Counted from the stretch's first letter, positions 32,301-41,555 are shown. The stretch is 44,018 nt of DNA from an uncultured Clostridia bacterium (GCA_947589365.1 CANQAJ010000007.1:1-44018), one strand, 5' to 3'. The notes: a model not told the origin generated them from the sequence alone. A program made the numbers and translations.

Positions 32301-33659
32301 TTATGCAATAAGCCTTATTAAATCTTTGATATCCGACTTATTTATATTAAGCTTTTTATTCTTATCCGTCTTATATATCTGTGCTGCTATGACAGATTCT
32401 GTGCCGTCCGAGCTTACACTGTCAATCATAACATATTTACCCTTGTCCGCCTTATCCCAATCCGAACGTGTAAAGCGGCATATACTGAGAAGGATATCTC
32501 CTAAAACCGAATTTTCGCTGTCCCAAACATAAAAATCAATTTCTCTGTTTTCGGCATTGCTTAACCCTGTAACACTTCCGTTCCAGCTCTCAGGCATAAT
32601 CAGATAATATCCGTCGGTATAATTCATAACCGTATTAAGTATGGTTTTCAGTGAACCGTCATCCGGATTAATCTGCTTCCATGATGTGATACTGCATATC
32701 GAGCCTGCATCCGTATCCGGCGGTGCGGACATCTGTGTAACGACCGGCACCTCAACGACACCGTCATTATTTATGTCATTTGATGTAACGGCACTTTTTC
32801 TTGTGGTAGAGTTAAGCGTTGAACCGCTTTCGTTCTTTGAAACAAGAGGATTCAGCAATTGTTGATTTTCGGTATCAAAATACAAAACCTGAGTTGTCAG
32901 CTGTCCGTTATTTTTTCCTCCGTCTATTATAATACATTGTCGTTTGTCACCCACCATACCGCATTGTACATTAACAAATGAGGTAACATCCGAATCGAGA
33001 ATGACGGAAAACTTTCCTATGGGACGTTTTTCCTGCTCGGAATACTGCAAAAGTCTGGCGGTGGACGGCGTCTGGTCATTTCTGAGTGACAGCAGTACTA
33101 TATCCTCAGATTTATCCTGCGTGATATCTGATATGACAATTTCCGTATATGTTTCATCAATGGTCATTTCCCTGACGGAACCGTTCTCTATGGAATATGC
33201 ACTCAGATTGTTCTGACCCGCATTATATGTACTCCAACCCACAAGTATTTCATCACTTCCGTCATTATTTAAGTCCTCAAAAATGATACGGTCAACACCC
33301 GTCCCCGAATTATTGTAGCTTCCGAGACATTTCCATTTTTCGTCATCACGGGATATTATTGAAATATTCATCTTTGTATTATTTTCCGTTGAATATAATG
33401 CGACAGCATATTGATTCTTATTCCTACCCGTTTCAAATAATGTAACAGCCGAGCGATAATCACCTGACTGCGGATATTTCAGCATATAATCGCTGCCTGC
33501 CTGCTCCTTTATAACTGTCTGTATCTCCGCCCTGTCCCCCGTTGCCCTCGGCGGTCTTAAAATTGTCTGCTCACCGAAGCTTATATCCGAACAGCCGGAG
33601 AATAAAATAACGGTAAGTATGCAGCACACAGCGGATTTTATTATCCTATTCACCTTCAA
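32301..33659 (-). CDS. Lipoprotein with FG-GAP-like repeats, beside the two-component system
   Basis: The predicted product of about 453 residues starts with a lipoprotein signal: basic NRIIKS, a hydrophobic core, and the lipobox ending LFSGC (Cys is the lipid anchor). The mature part is Asp/Asn/Gly-rich beta structure with calcium-loop-like repeats ([30 protein letters not shown]), as in FG-GAP/VCBS propeller proteins. I do not recognise a specific function. The start is uncertain. TTG at 33659 has GGAGAG at good spacing and overlaps trmB by 14 bp; a nearby GTG is also possible. Its position directly before the regulator/kinase genes suggests a role in sensing or in the output of that system. 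Confidence 0.8.
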   Translation of the reverse strand: MKVNRIIKSAVCCILTVILFSGCSDISFGEQTILRPPRATGDRAEIQTVIKEQAGSDYMLKYPQSGDYRSAVTLFETGRNKNQYAVALYSTENNTKMNISIISRDDEKWKCLGSYNNSGTGVDRIIFEDLNNDGSDEILVGWSTYNAGQNNLSAYSIENGSVREMTIDETYTEIVISDITQDKSEDIVLLSLRNDQTPSTARLLQYSEQEKRPIGKFSVILDSDVTSFVNVQCGMVGDKRQCIIIDGGKNNGQLTTQVLYFDTENQQLLNPLVSKNESGSTLNSTTRKSAVTSNDINNDGVVEVPVVTQMSAPPDTDAGSICSITSWKQINPDDGSLKTILNTVMNYTDGYYLIMPESWNGSVTGLSNAENREIDFYVWDSENSVLGDILLSICRFTRSDWDKADKGKYVMIDSVSSDGTESVIAAQIYKTDKNKKLNINKSDIKDLIRLIA

Positions 33660-34338
33660 GCGTATCACTCTCCAACACAGCTTTCTTTTTCGCAATAAGG
33701 AATTTTATCTTAATTCCTTCATCCGAAAACATCCTTTCATGTTCTGTCATAATATTCGGTTCATATCCTGATGTATGCAGGTCATATGTTTCATAGGTTA
33801 CATCAAAACAACATTCTTTAAAATAATCCTTACTTTCCTCAAATAATTCGTCATCATCGGTTTTGAAATATATTTCTCCTCCGTCCTTTAAGAATTTCCT
33901 GTACTGTACAAGCTGCCTTGTATGGGTGAGCCTGTGTTTCTTATGCTTTTTCTTTGGCCACGGATTGCAGAAATTAATATATATCCTGTCGGCAATTACT
34001 TCTCCGTCAGCAAAAAACGATCCGATATTTTCTATATTGCAGGCGGCAAGAAGTATATTATCCGTCTCAAGTCCTTTTTCTTCATACATTTTTGAAATTT
34101 TCCGCCTTGCGACCCCAAGCATTTTATATTCAAGGTCTATCGCAAGATAATTTATATCCGTATTTTCGGTTGCAGCCTGTGCGACAAAGCCGCCCTTTCC
34201 GCAGCCGAGTTCTACATAAACAGGATTTTTTCTTCTGAAAGCTTCTTTCCAATGTCCGCACATTGTGTCCGGATCCGCTATAAAATAATCACAAGCCTCA
34301 AGCTCCGGTCTTGCCCACGGTTTATTTCTCATTCTCAT
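33646..34338 (-). CDS. trmB: tRNA (guanine-N7-)-methyltransferase
   Basis: The protein of about 230 residues makes m7G46 in tRNA. It shows the [12 protein letters not shown] start, the SAM loop [12 protein letters not shown], the [20 protein letters not shown] catalytic region and [15 protein letters not shown]. All are TrmB hallmarks, and the length is typical. I chose ATG 34338 (AGGTGAT 4 bases upstream) over the longer reading from 34347. An extended -10 (TGCTATAAT) lies about 40 bp upstream on the minus strand. It is the first gene of a run with the lipoprotein and two-component genes. Confidence 0.94.
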   Translation of the reverse strand: MRMRNKPWARPELEACDYFIADPDTMCGHWKEAFRRKNPVYVELGCGKGGFVAQAATENTDINYLAIDLEYKMLGVARRKISKMYEEKGLETDNILLAACNIENIGSFFADGEVIADRIYINFCNPWPKKKHKKHRLTHTRQLVQYRKFLKDGGEIYFKTDDDELFEESKDYFKECCFDVTYETYDLHTSGYEPNIMTEHERMFSDEGIKIKFLIAKKKAVLESDTLEGE

Positions 34339-34496
34339 AATGATCACCTGTATACTAATCTCAATATGCCATTCGGTAATATTATAGCAAAATGCACACT
34401 TTGTTTATTTCTTGAAAAGAAATATTAACAAGTATGTGCATAAAAAACAAATATTTTTGATAAACACAGCATATATTTATTCGAGAGGTGATTAAT

Positions 34497-34901
34497 TTGA
34501 ATAATGTAAGCAATATGCCGCGTAAGCTTCGTGAATATGTCAACAATGCACTTTATAATGCCGAGCTTTACAGAATACTTGCAAAATCCGCCCCCACAGA
34601 GGGGGATAAGAACACCCTTGAAAAATTCGCCGACGAAAACCGTCAGACGGCCGATGCATTTATGGCAATATATCATTCCATGACGGGGTACTCGTGCGAA
34701 CCCGAGCCTTCACCTATCAAGGAAAGCGGTTCGTATAAGACGGTTTTGCGTTCAAGGATAAAAATTGAAATTGCAGACAGCCAATGCTACCGCCGGGAAT
34801 ATATGAATATAAGTGATAATTTCAAGCTCAAACGGGCATTTTTTTCAGCCTACAATGAAGCACTGTGCCGCTGTATTATGATAATAGATCTTATTATGTG
34901 A
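34497..34901 (+). CDS. Small ferritin-like protein, function unknown
   Basis: The product of about 134 residues is all-helical. Parts such as YNAELYRILAKSAPTEGDKNTL and FADENRQTADAFMAIYHSMTGYS recall rubrerythrin/ferritin-like four-helix proteins of Clostridia ('AELYxxLA..AP..ExxR...F...Iy..lTG'). The metal-binding Glu/His set looks incomplete, so iron binding is doubtful. The start is probably TTG at 34497, because GAGAGGTGA lies 5 bases upstream; no ATG fits as well. It converges on mtaB with an 8-bp overlap. It stands alone on the plus strand among minus-strand genes. Confidence 0.7.
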   Translation: MNNVSNMPRKLREYVNNALYNAELYRILAKSAPTEGDKNTLEKFADENRQTADAFMAIYHSMTGYSCEPEPSPIKESGSYKTVLRSRIKIEIADSQCYRREYMNISDNFKLKRAFFSAYNEALCRCIMIIDLIM

Positions 34902-36180
34902 GTTCACCGAAGCAGGTATCACCGTCTGTGTCCGTAATTTTAACGTTTACTACAGTATTGACAAGACTTTCATCGGCGGAAACCAGTACCGGTGTATAGT
35001 TAGGTGTATAGCCCTCGTATTTTCCGTCCTTTCTCCGTGTTTCAAGCAATACCTTTTCCGTTCTGCCCACCTGATTTTTCAAAAAATCTCTTCTTGATTC
35101 CTCGGCGGCTTTTGACATAAGCTCCGCTCTTTGTTTTTTTATCTCATTTGAAAGATGTCCTCCCGCTCTGTCCGCGGCAGTACCCGGCCGCCGTGAATAA
35201 GGGAACACATGAACCTTTGCAAAACCTGTTTTTCTCACAAATTCGACCGATTCCGCAAATTCCTCCTCGGTTTCTCCGCAGAATCCTACCATAACATCGG
35301 TCGTTATGGAGGGATTTTCAAATATATTGCGTATATCGGAAACTATTTTCTCATATTCCGCTGTAGTATAGTGTCTGTTCATTCTCCTGAGTGTCCCGTC
35401 ACAGCCGCTTTGGAGAGAAAGGTGGAACTGGGGACAGAAATTTTTATAGGACGAGAATATTTTAAGTGTATCCGTATCCATTGATTCCGGCTCGAGAGAG
35501 CCGAGCCTTATACGTATATCGGCAGCCTCACAGGCGGTCTTTACCGCATCCGAAAATTTACGGCCGTTATCGCTTCCATAGCTTGAAAGATTAATTCCTA
35601 CCATCACCGCTTCCTTATACCCCTTTGCGGCAAAGGTTTTTATCTGCCCGTCAATATAATCAAGTGAGCATGAGCGTACCCTGCCCCTTGCATACGGAAT
35701 TATGCAATAGGAACAAAAACGGTTGCAGCCGTCCTCTATTTTAAGAAAAGCTCTTGTTCTGTCCGAAAAATTATCTGCGGAAAGATTTTCATATTCGTCA
35801 CGGTGCCGATATGGTTCTATACGGATAATTTTTTCCTTTCCGGCAAAATAGTCCTCAAGAACCGAAATAATATCCCCCCTGCGTTTATTTCCCAGAATTA
35901 TATCGACATTATCCGAAAGCCTGCTTTCCTCATTATCAACCTGTGCCATACAACCCGTAAACAATATTACCGTATCGGGCTCCTCACGTCTTATACGGCG
36001 GATAAGCTTATATGCCTTCTGCTCGCTTGCCGCCGTTACGGCACAGGAATTGATTACGGTAATATCGGCTTTTTCATTATCTGCGGCGGCTTCATATCCG
36101 TTTTCCGTAAGCTGCTTTGAAACCGCTCCCGATTCAAACTGATTGACCTTACAGCCAAGTGTATATATTCTGAACTTCAT
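34894..36180 (-). CDS. mtaB: tRNA t6A37 methylthiotransferase
   Basis: The 428-residue radical-SAM protein converts t6A37 to ms2t6A37 in tRNAs reading ANN codons. The N-terminal cluster domain shows YTLGCKVNQFES, the MtaB hallmark, then INSCAVTAASEQK and LFTGCMAQ. The SAM cluster is CNRFCSYCIIPYARG. The C-terminal TRAM part starts near residue 365. The N-terminal motif separates it from RimO (25027-26352) and MiaB. It starts only 2 bp after the ABC-F stop codon, so translation is probably coupled. Confidence 0.94.
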   Translation of the reverse strand: MKFRIYTLGCKVNQFESGAVSKQLTENGYEAAADNEKADITVINSCAVTAASEQKAYKLIRRIRREEPDTVILFTGCMAQVDNEESRLSDNVDIILGNKRRGDIISVLEDYFAGKEKIIRIEPYRHRDEYENLSADNFSDRTRAFLKIEDGCNRFCSYCIIPYARGRVRSCSLDYIDGQIKTFAAKGYKEAVMVGINLSSYGSDNGRKFSDAVKTACEAADIRIRLGSLEPESMDTDTLKIFSSYKNFCPQFHLSLQSGCDGTLRRMNRHYTTAEYEKIVSDIRNIFENPSITTDVMVGFCGETEEEFAESVEFVRKTGFAKVHVFPYSRRPGTAADRAGGHLSNEIKKQRAELMSKAAEESRRDFLKNQVGRTEKVLLETRRKDGKYEGYTPNYTPVLVSADESLVNTVVNVKITDTDGDTCFGELT

Positions 36181-36184
36181 AATA

Positions 36185-38098
36185 TCAATTCACTTCATTC
36201 CTTTCGGAAATTTCCTCCCATTCCTCATAAAGCAGCTCAACAGCTCTTTCTGCGGAAGATATCTCCTCTGTTATTTTCATCAGCTTTTCATAATCAGCCG
36301 CATTGTCAGGATCACTCAATGCCTCATTAAGTAAAGCAAGTTTTTCTTCCGAAGCGGCAATTTCAGCTTCAAGCTTATTAAGCCTTACCTTGTCCTTTCT
36401 CCGCCTTGCATCCTGTTCCTTTTTATTTTTATATTCACTTTGCTTTTCGATCCTGTCATACCGGGATTTTTCTTCCCTTGAAGTTTCAAACGGCTTTGCT
36501 TTTTCAATGAAATCCTCATAACTGCCCTCAAATTCCTTTATACCGTCGGGCGTGAGGTAAAATATTTTATCGGCAAGAGCGTTTATAAGATATCTGTCAT
36601 GCGATACAATAAGCAGCGTACCCTCATATTCACTCAGTGCCTTTTGCAGCTCTGAACAGGAACTTATATCAAGGTGGTTTGTAGGCTCATCGAGCAAAAG
36701 AAAATTAGCCTTTGCAAGCATAAGCTCCGTCAAAAGCACCCTTGCCCTTTCTCCACCGCTGAGTGCGGATAACGGCTTGAATACATCATCATTTTTAAAA
36801 AGAAAACGTGCAAGTGTATTTCTTATTTCTGTATTTGTCATTGCGGGAAAGCGGTCGGATAATTCCTCAAAAACGGTTTTTTCGCTGTCCATACCTGTTT
36901 GTATCTGGTCATAATATCCCTTTTTAACACCCTCTCCAAAGCGTATAGTACCCGAATTTGCCCTGTACTGCCCGAGGAGTGTTTTTATAAGAGAAGTTTT
37001 TCCGCAGCCGTTCGGTCCTATAAGAAATATTCTTTCTCCCCTGTGTATTTCCATATCAACATTCCGGAAAAGCTCCTTTTCTCCGAAAGAAAGCGATAAA
37101 TTCTTAACCTCAAGAACATCGTCACCGCTCCTGTTCTTTATATCAAGATCAAAGTGTATTGCAGACGGTGTATTTCCCGGCTTTTCAAGGTTATCCTCAA
37201 GACGTTTTATAGCTTTCATCTTACTTTCTGCTGTTTTTATATTTTTCTCTCTGTTCCAGCGTCTTTGCTGCTCGACTATACCCTCAAGCCTGTTTATTTC
37301 CTTAATGGTGTTGTCATACTGCCTTTGCAGACTCAGAAGCCTTTCCTCCTTCTGAGGCAGATATTTTGTATAGTTTCCGTTATACTGTGTCATTTTTCCG
37401 TTTTCAATCTCAAATGTCCTGTTGGTTGTCTTGTCAAGAAAATATCTGTCATGCGATATTACCATATAGGAGCTTTTTGATTCCGTAAGGTAGCTTTCAA
37501 GCCATTCGGATGCCGATGTATCAAGGTGGTTCGTAGGCTCGTCAAGTAAAAGTAAATCCGCTCCGCAAAGAAGAAGCTTTGCAAGCTGAAGCTTTGCCCT
37601 TTGACCTCCGCTGAGTGAGCGGACAGGCAGCTTCATATGTTCATCGTCAAAGCCGAGTCCTATAAGTGCCGATCTTGCCCTGCTCCGGTATGTAAGACCT
37701 CCGAGTCGGTTAAATTCATCATGCAGAAATGCCTGTCTTTCCACCATTTCAGCAAGCCCTTCGCAGCCGCTGTCTATGACGGAATTAAGCTCCTCCAGCT
37801 CATTTTCTGTTTTTATAAGCTCTGAAAATACCGTAAGAACCTCATCATATGCAGTTCTTTCAAGATTGCGGCATACGTGCTGCTCCATATAACCCACTGT
37901 CGAATTTTTATTTATAATTATCAATCCAGAAACAGGGTAATACTCGCCTGTCAAAAGCTTGAATAAGGTTGTTTTACCGCAGCCGTTTACTCCGATAAGA
38001 CCTATCCTGTCACCCTGCTGTATTTCAAAATTCATATTATCAAAAAGCAGCTGCTCGCCGAATTCCATTGATAAATTACTTACCGTAATAACCGCCAT
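36185..38098 (-). CDS. ABC-F family ATPase
   Basis: The protein of about 637 residues has two ABC domains and no membrane segment. Walker A motifs are GVNGCGKTT and GPNGCGKTS. Signatures are LSGGQRAKLQLAKLLL and LSGGERARVLLTELML, each followed by LLLLDEPTNHLD-type Walker B. The 80-residue linker between them (KYLPQKEERLLSLQRQYDN region) is the P-site tRNA-interaction motif of ABC-F translation factors. The C-terminal charged coiled coil (about 530-637) recalls Uup/YdiF types. ABC-F proteins act on the ribosome; some give antibiotic resistance, but subtype cannot be told here. ATG 38098 has AGGGTGA upstream; the longer reading from 38131 is unlikely. Confidence 0.93.
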   Translation of the reverse strand: MAVITVSNLSMEFGEQLLFDNMNFEIQQGDRIGLIGVNGCGKTTLFKLLTGEYYPVSGLIIINKNSTVGYMEQHVCRNLERTAYDEVLTVFSELIKTENELEELNSVIDSGCEGLAEMVERQAFLHDEFNRLGGLTYRSRARSALIGLGFDDEHMKLPVRSLSGGQRAKLQLAKLLLCGADLLLLDEPTNHLDTSASEWLESYLTESKSSYMVISHDRYFLDKTTNRTFEIENGKMTQYNGNYTKYLPQKEERLLSLQRQYDNTIKEINRLEGIVEQQRRWNREKNIKTAESKMKAIKRLEDNLEKPGNTPSAIHFDLDIKNRSGDDVLEVKNLSLSFGEKELFRNVDMEIHRGERIFLIGPNGCGKTSLIKTLLGQYRANSGTIRFGEGVKKGYYDQIQTGMDSEKTVFEELSDRFPAMTNTEIRNTLARFLFKNDDVFKPLSALSGGERARVLLTELMLAKANFLLLDEPTNHLDISSCSELQKALSEYEGTLLIVSHDRYLINALADKIFYLTPDGIKEFEGSYEDFIEKAKPFETSREEKSRYDRIEKQSEYKNKKEQDARRRKDKVRLNKLEAEIAASEEKLALLNEALSDPDNAADYEKLMKITEEISSAERAVELLYEEWEEISERNEVN

Positions 38099-38207
38099 TA
38101 TCTTCACCCTTAATTTTCGGAAATAATACAAATCAATACTATACCATTACAACATTAATATGATAACATTTTCATCCGTTTTTTTCAATACCGCATATAG
38201 CCCGTTA

Positions 38208-38897
38208 TCAGTGTTTTGCCTGCCGTTTTTTCATTTTCAGCCAACTTACAAAGCAGAACAGATCATTTATAAGAAATACCATAAAGCAAACCGTAACAGA
38301 CATATAGGAACCGTCCTCATATGATGCAAGCAGCCATAATATTATAAGCACAAAATCATTCATGGCATATACAAGTGCAAACCACGGACTTCTCCTGAAT
38401 GTCAGATAAACCGCAAGAAAGCTTGTCGCAACGGATAAAGTACTCGGGATGAGATTTGCAGTATTGAAATATCCGAGTATGAAATAAAATATTATCGTAA
38501 CAGCAGCGGTAAGCACAACAGCAAATAACCGTTCGGATTTTTTTATTGAATTGACCCTGACCTCGGAACGGTTTTCACCATAAGGATTTTTCAGCCATGA
38601 CACAAGTGCAAATACACACATTGGTGCTGTCATTCCCAGATATGTAAGCATTTCTCCGTAATATGAAAAAGAATAGGATATTATTCCATAGAGTACACTG
38701 AAAATAATCATAAGTCCCTGACCTATGGGATTCCCCTTTGAGCAAAATATAAGGGAGGACGCCCCTATAATTGATGCAATAAGTGCAAGATAATTTGACG
38801 ATTTGAACATAATGAATGATAATACAATAGTGAGTACAGATAAAAACCACAGTGCAGCCTCACCTATTGAAAAATATTTCAATATAGTTTTATTCAT
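38208..38897 (-). CDS. pnuC: PnuC-family nicotinamide/vitamin transporter
   Basis: This 229-residue membrane protein with about seven helices matches PnuC: YLALIASIIGASSLIFCSKGNPIGQGLMI, ISYSFSYYGEMLTYLGMTAPM and the second-half SPWFALVYAMNDFVLIILWLLAS. PnuC carriers take up nicotinamide riboside or related vitamins by facilitated diffusion, with trapping by phosphorylation inside. No NAD-synthesis gene is adjacent, so the substrate is uncertain. GGAGGATATTC gives a good ribosome binding site. It is divergent from metK, with its own promoter and a palindrome at the start of its leader. Confidence 0.9.
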   Translation of the reverse strand: MNKTILKYFSIGEAALWFLSVLTIVLSFIMFKSSNYLALIASIIGASSLIFCSKGNPIGQGLMIIFSVLYGIISYSFSYYGEMLTYLGMTAPMCVFALVSWLKNPYGENRSEVRVNSIKKSERLFAVVLTAAVTIIFYFILGYFNTANLIPSTLSVATSFLAVYLTFRRSPWFALVYAMNDFVLIILWLLASYEDGSYMSVTVCFMVFLINDLFCFVSWLKMKKRQAKH

Positions 38898-38947
38898 GAA
38901 TATCCTCCGAACATAACATACGAATATGCAGTTATGCTTTTCAATCA

Positions 38948-39001
38948 GTAAATCTGTTTACATAACGTTAGTAGTATAACATTTTAACGGACATAATGCA
39001 A
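38948..39001 (-). promoter_or_regulatory. Promoter and possible operator of pnuC
   Basis: On the minus strand TTGCAT (38996-39001) and TATACT (38973-38978) are 17 bp apart. Just downstream of the expected start, GTAAAT-CT-GTTTAC (38948-38961) is a near-perfect palindrome, a suitable position for a repressor. It does not resemble the NiaR site as I know it. Confidence 0.55.
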
Positions 39002-39023
39002 TCCGAAATATAAAGCTTTATTC

Positions 39024-39052
39024 TTGACATATATGCGGTGCGGTGATATAAT
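39024..39052 (+). promoter_or_regulatory. Consensus promoter of metK
   Basis: TTGACA (39024-39029), 17 bp, TATAAT (39047-39052): a perfect sigma-A consensus. It gives a leader of about 100 nt before the metK ATG. Confidence 0.88.
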
Positions 39053-39074
39053 ACCTTCATAAAAAGGAACGAAA

Positions 39075-39129
39075 TATCGGCAGTTACAACATTAAAAACA
39101 TAATCCCGCCTTATTTATAACTGCCGGTA
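39075..39129 (+). promoter_or_regulatory. Long hairpin in the metK leader
   Basis: TATCGGCAGTTA (39075-39086) and TAACTGCCGGTA (39118-39129) pair over 12 positions (one G-U) around a 31-nt loop. The metK ribosome binding site (AAAGGA) follows some 15 nt later and is not inside the stem. In Clostridia metK is often controlled by SAM riboswitches, but I cannot match this leader to SAM-I, SAM-II or SMK structures. Confidence 0.55.
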
Positions 39130-39161
39130 TGTTATAAGATTAAGAAAGGAAGATAAATCTA

Positions 39162-40349
39162 ATGGCAAAATCCTTATTTACATCCGAATCCGTAACAGAG
39201 GGACATCCCGATAAGGTATGCGACCAGATCTCGGATGCTATACTTGACAATATTCTGAGTGCAGACCCGGATGCACACGTTGCCTGCGAGGTCACCGCTA
39301 CAACGGGACTTATTCACGTAATGGGAGAAATTACAACAAGTTGTTATGCCGATATTGACAAAATAACAAGGGATGTCATAAATGATATAGGCTATAACAG
39401 ACCTGAGTGCGGTTTTAACGGCAGCACCTGTGCGGTTATCTCGTCAATAGATTCACAGTCCCCCGATATCTCCATGGGTGTAAATGCTTCATATGAATAC
39501 CGTGAGGGCGAAGATGATCAACTGAATATTATCGGTGCAGGTGATCAGGGAATCATGTTCGGATATGCCTGCAACGAAACTCCCGAGCTTATGCCGCTGC
39601 CTGTTTCACTCGCACATAAGCTTGCAAAAAAACTTGCCGATGTACGCAAGGACGGAACTCTTCCATATCTCCGCCCGGACGGAAAAACTCAGGTAACCGT
39701 TGAATATGACGACGGAAAGCCTGTAAGAATAGATACCGTTCTTGTATCAACACAACATTCCGAGGATGTAAGCACCGAAACAATTCGTGAGGATCTTAAA
39801 AAATATGTAATATTCCCCACAATCCCGGACGGGCTTATTGATGATAAGACAAGAATTTTTGTAAACCCCACGGGAAGATTTGTTTTGGGCGGTCCCGCTG
39901 CCGATACCGGACTTACCGGAAGAAAAATCATAGTGGATACATACGGAGGATATTCAAGACACGGCGGCGGAGCTTTCTCCGGCAAGGATCCTACAAAAGT
40001 AGACAGAAGTGCCGCTTATGCCGCTCGTTGGGCGGCAAAGAATATTGTCTCGGCGGGTCTTGCCGATAAGTGCGAAATACAATTGTCCTACGCAATAGGA
40101 GTTGCCAGACCTGTATCCGTTATGGTTGACAGTTTCGGAACCGGTAAGGTCAGTGATGAGATTCTTTCAAAGGCAGTAAGTGAGGTATTTGACCTTCGTC
40201 CCGCAGCAATAATCAGAGATCTGGATCTCAAAAAGCCCATATACCGCCGACTTGCAGCGTACGGACATATGGGACGTGAGGAGCTTGGTGTTTCATGGGA
40301 AAAAACCGATAAAATCGGTGAACTTCTTAAAGCTTCAGGCATGGAATGA
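39162..40349 (+). CDS. metK: S-adenosylmethionine synthetase
   Basis: The 395-residue enzyme makes SAM from methionine and ATP. It begins [21 protein letters not shown]. It has [12 protein letters not shown] (the ATP-binding hexapeptide region) and [22 protein letters not shown] (the phosphate-binding loop), shown here in part. Length is typical (about 390-400). An AAAGGAAG ribosome binding site precedes the ATG, with a perfect promoter and hairpin leader upstream and an intrinsic terminator after the stop, so it is a single-gene transcript. SAM supports the several methylases and radical-SAM enzymes in this window, but that is general metabolism. Confidence 0.98.
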   Translation: MAKSLFTSESVTEGHPDKVCDQISDAILDNILSADPDAHVACEVTATTGLIHVMGEITTSCYADIDKITRDVINDIGYNRPECGFNGSTCAVISSIDSQSPDISMGVNASYEYREGEDDQLNIIGAGDQGIMFGYACNETPELMPLPVSLAHKLAKKLADVRKDGTLPYLRPDGKTQVTVEYDDGKPVRIDTVLVSTQHSEDVSTETIREDLKKYVIFPTIPDGLIDDKTRIFVNPTGRFVLGGPAADTGLTGRKIIVDTYGGYSRHGGGAFSGKDPTKVDRSAAYAARWAAKNIVSAGLADKCEIQLSYAIGVARPVSVMVDSFGTGKVSDEILSKAVSEVFDLRPAAIIRDLDLKKPIYRRLAAYGHMGREELGVSWEKTDKIGELLKASGME

Positions 40350-40357
40350 TATTTATA

Positions 40358-40390
40358 CGGAGTCCGGCATGACGGACTCCGATTTTATTT
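40358..40390 (+). terminator. Intrinsic terminator of metK
   Basis: A perfect 9-bp stem CGGAGTCCG / CGGACTCCG with a 6-base loop is followed by ATTTTATTT, 8 bp after the metK stop. Confidence 0.9.
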
Positions 40391-40478
40391 AGTTTTTGCC
40401 GATATCCGGTAGAAATTGTCATATACGCTGTAATTAAAAACTCTGAACATAAATTTTATATAAAAATGCAAAAAACTA

Positions 40479-40507
40479 TTGCAAAAAACAGGATTTTATT
40501 GTAAAAT
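40479..40507 (+). promoter_or_regulatory. Promoter of the 40592 gene
   Basis: TTGCAA (40479-40484) and TAAAAT (40502-40507) with a 17-bp spacer, about 85 bp before the start codon. Confidence 0.6.
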
Positions 40508-40591
40508 ATGTATATTAGAACCTGCAATAAGCACGTAAAACAGCATTATCTGAACTTTAATGCTGCGTTCATACACAAGGTGGTGTGAAAG

Positions 40592-40999
40592 TTGTATATG
40601 GATTATAAAACCCTTTCCGATTCTTTAGGAGCTGATGATCTCGAGGGTTATTTCAATAATTTTCTTGAGCAGTATTCAAATAAAACAAAATCCCTCAAGG
40701 CTCTGAGGCAGCTTTATGAATTGTCATACCGTCAGTGGAATACATATGAGGTTCTTGCACCCGAAATTTCAAAAAAAATCAGCGAGTATATTATGTCATC
40801 TATAAATTTTAAATCTTACGATATTATGGATACGATTATAAGCATTGTTGAAAACCTTTTTCTTGAGGATGTATTTGAATTTATTGTTTCCAAAAAAGAT
40901 ATTGTCACTCTTGAATCCGTTAGAGAACTTATTTCCGAGGCGGAAGATGAGTATTCCGAGGCAATACACAACCCATACTGTTACCCGGATGTTTTCTGA
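40592..40999 (+). CDS. Uncharacterised 135-residue helical protein
   Basis: I do not recognise this protein. It is soluble, acidic and predicted to be all-helical (for example EGYFNNFLEQYSNKTKSLKALRQ, shown only in part, and SYDIMDTIISIVENLFLEDVFE), ending with HNPYCYPDVF. It has no signal peptide, membrane segment or metal-site motif. The likely start is TTG at 40592, since AAGGTGG is 8 bases upstream; ATG at 40598 is a second choice. It has its own promoter and is followed closely by the tRNA promoter. The codon use resembles its neighbours, so it does not look foreign. The ORF is probably real. Confidence 0.7.
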   Translation: MYMDYKTLSDSLGADDLEGYFNNFLEQYSNKTKSLKALRQLYELSYRQWNTYEVLAPEISKKISEYIMSSINFKSYDIMDTIISIVENLFLEDVFEFIVSKKDIVTLESVRELISEAEDEYSEAIHNPYCYPDVF

Positions 41000-41035
41000 G
41001 TTTATCCGAGTTTGAAAATTTTTTCAAAAAAGCTC

Positions 41036-41064
41036 TTGACAAGTATATGAAAACATTGTATAAT
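41036..41064 (+). promoter_or_regulatory. Consensus promoter of the tRNA pair
   Basis: TTGACA (41036-41041), 17 bp, TATAAT (41059-41064): a perfect consensus, about 34 bp before tRNA-Gln. Confidence 0.88.
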
Positions 41065-41097
41065 TAGTATCGTTCTCAGCAAGAGAAAACTAAATAC

Positions 41098-41168
41098 TGC
41101 GGAATTGTGTAACGGTAGCACGACAGACTCTGACTCTGTTTGTTGGGGTTCGAATCCCTATTCCGCAA
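41098..41168 (+). tRNA. tRNA-Gln (anticodon CTG)
   Basis: A complete cloverleaf: acceptor TGCGGAA/TTCCGCA, D stem GTGT/GCAC, anticodon stem ACAGA/TCTGT with loop CTCTGAC (anticodon CTG, reading CAG), T arm with GGTTCGAAT, discriminator A. The CCA end is not encoded. Confidence 0.95.
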
Positions 41169-41173
41169 CTTGT

Positions 41174-41205
41174 AATTAAGCCTTGAATGTGTTCAAGGCT
41201 TAATT
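41174..41205 (+). other. Perfect 14-bp hairpin between two tRNA genes
   Basis: AATTAAGCCTTGAA and TTCAAGGCTTAATT pair perfectly around a TGTG loop, filling the spacer between tRNA-Gln and tRNA-Pro. There is no T-run directly after it, so it is more likely a processing or stability element, or a leaky terminator, than a full stop. Confidence 0.7.
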
Positions 41206-41210
41206 TAAGA

Positions 41211-41284
41211 CGAGGTGTAGCTCAGCTTGGTGGAGCGCTACGTTCGGGACGTAGAGGCCGCTGGTTCGAATCCAGTCACCTCGA
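41211..41284 (+). tRNA. tRNA-Pro (anticodon CGG)
   Basis: A complete cloverleaf: acceptor CGAGGTG/CACCTCG, D arm with GCTCAGCTTGGTGGAGC, anticodon stem CTACG/CGTAG with loop TTCGGGA (anticodon CGG, reading CCG), T arm GCTGGTTCGAATCCAGT, discriminator A. The CCA end is not encoded. A T6 run follows immediately. Confidence 0.95.
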
Positions 41285-41290
41285 TTTTTT

Positions 41291-41343
41291 ATTGCCCTCC
41301 GTGGCGAGTATATATAACTTATATACTTACTTCGGAGGGCAAT
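41291..41343 (+). terminator. Long hairpin terminator after the tRNA pair
   Basis: ATTGCCCTCCG (41291-41301) and CGGAGGGCAAT (41333-41343) form an 11-bp perfect stem enclosing a second AT-rich stem (AGTATATA/TATATACT). It lies right after tRNA-Pro and its T6 run. The following 212 bp (41344-41555) hold no gene, RNA or repeat that I can support. Confidence 0.7.
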
Positions 41344-41555
41344 TTATGTTATATAGCTTATCCGGATTTACCCTATAGTTCTTTTATTTTTTAAGCCATA
41401 TACGCTATGCACCAAAAAAATATGGTCACTTTTCTGAATAGTTGCCTCAAAACCGCAGACAAAAGCCACACATACCATTCGATGAACAGCAGACTAAAAA
41501 AATAAAAAAGAAAATTTTGACGTTAATGTTATGCTGTTGTCCGGCTGTGACAGGT

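Noticed and set aside
39589..40342. Minus-strand ORFs inside metK
   Set aside because: They are shadows of a highly conserved gene on the other strand.
41187..41378. Plus-strand ORF across the tRNA-Pro gene
   Set aside because: It reads through a complete tRNA and a terminator hairpin, so it is a shadow.
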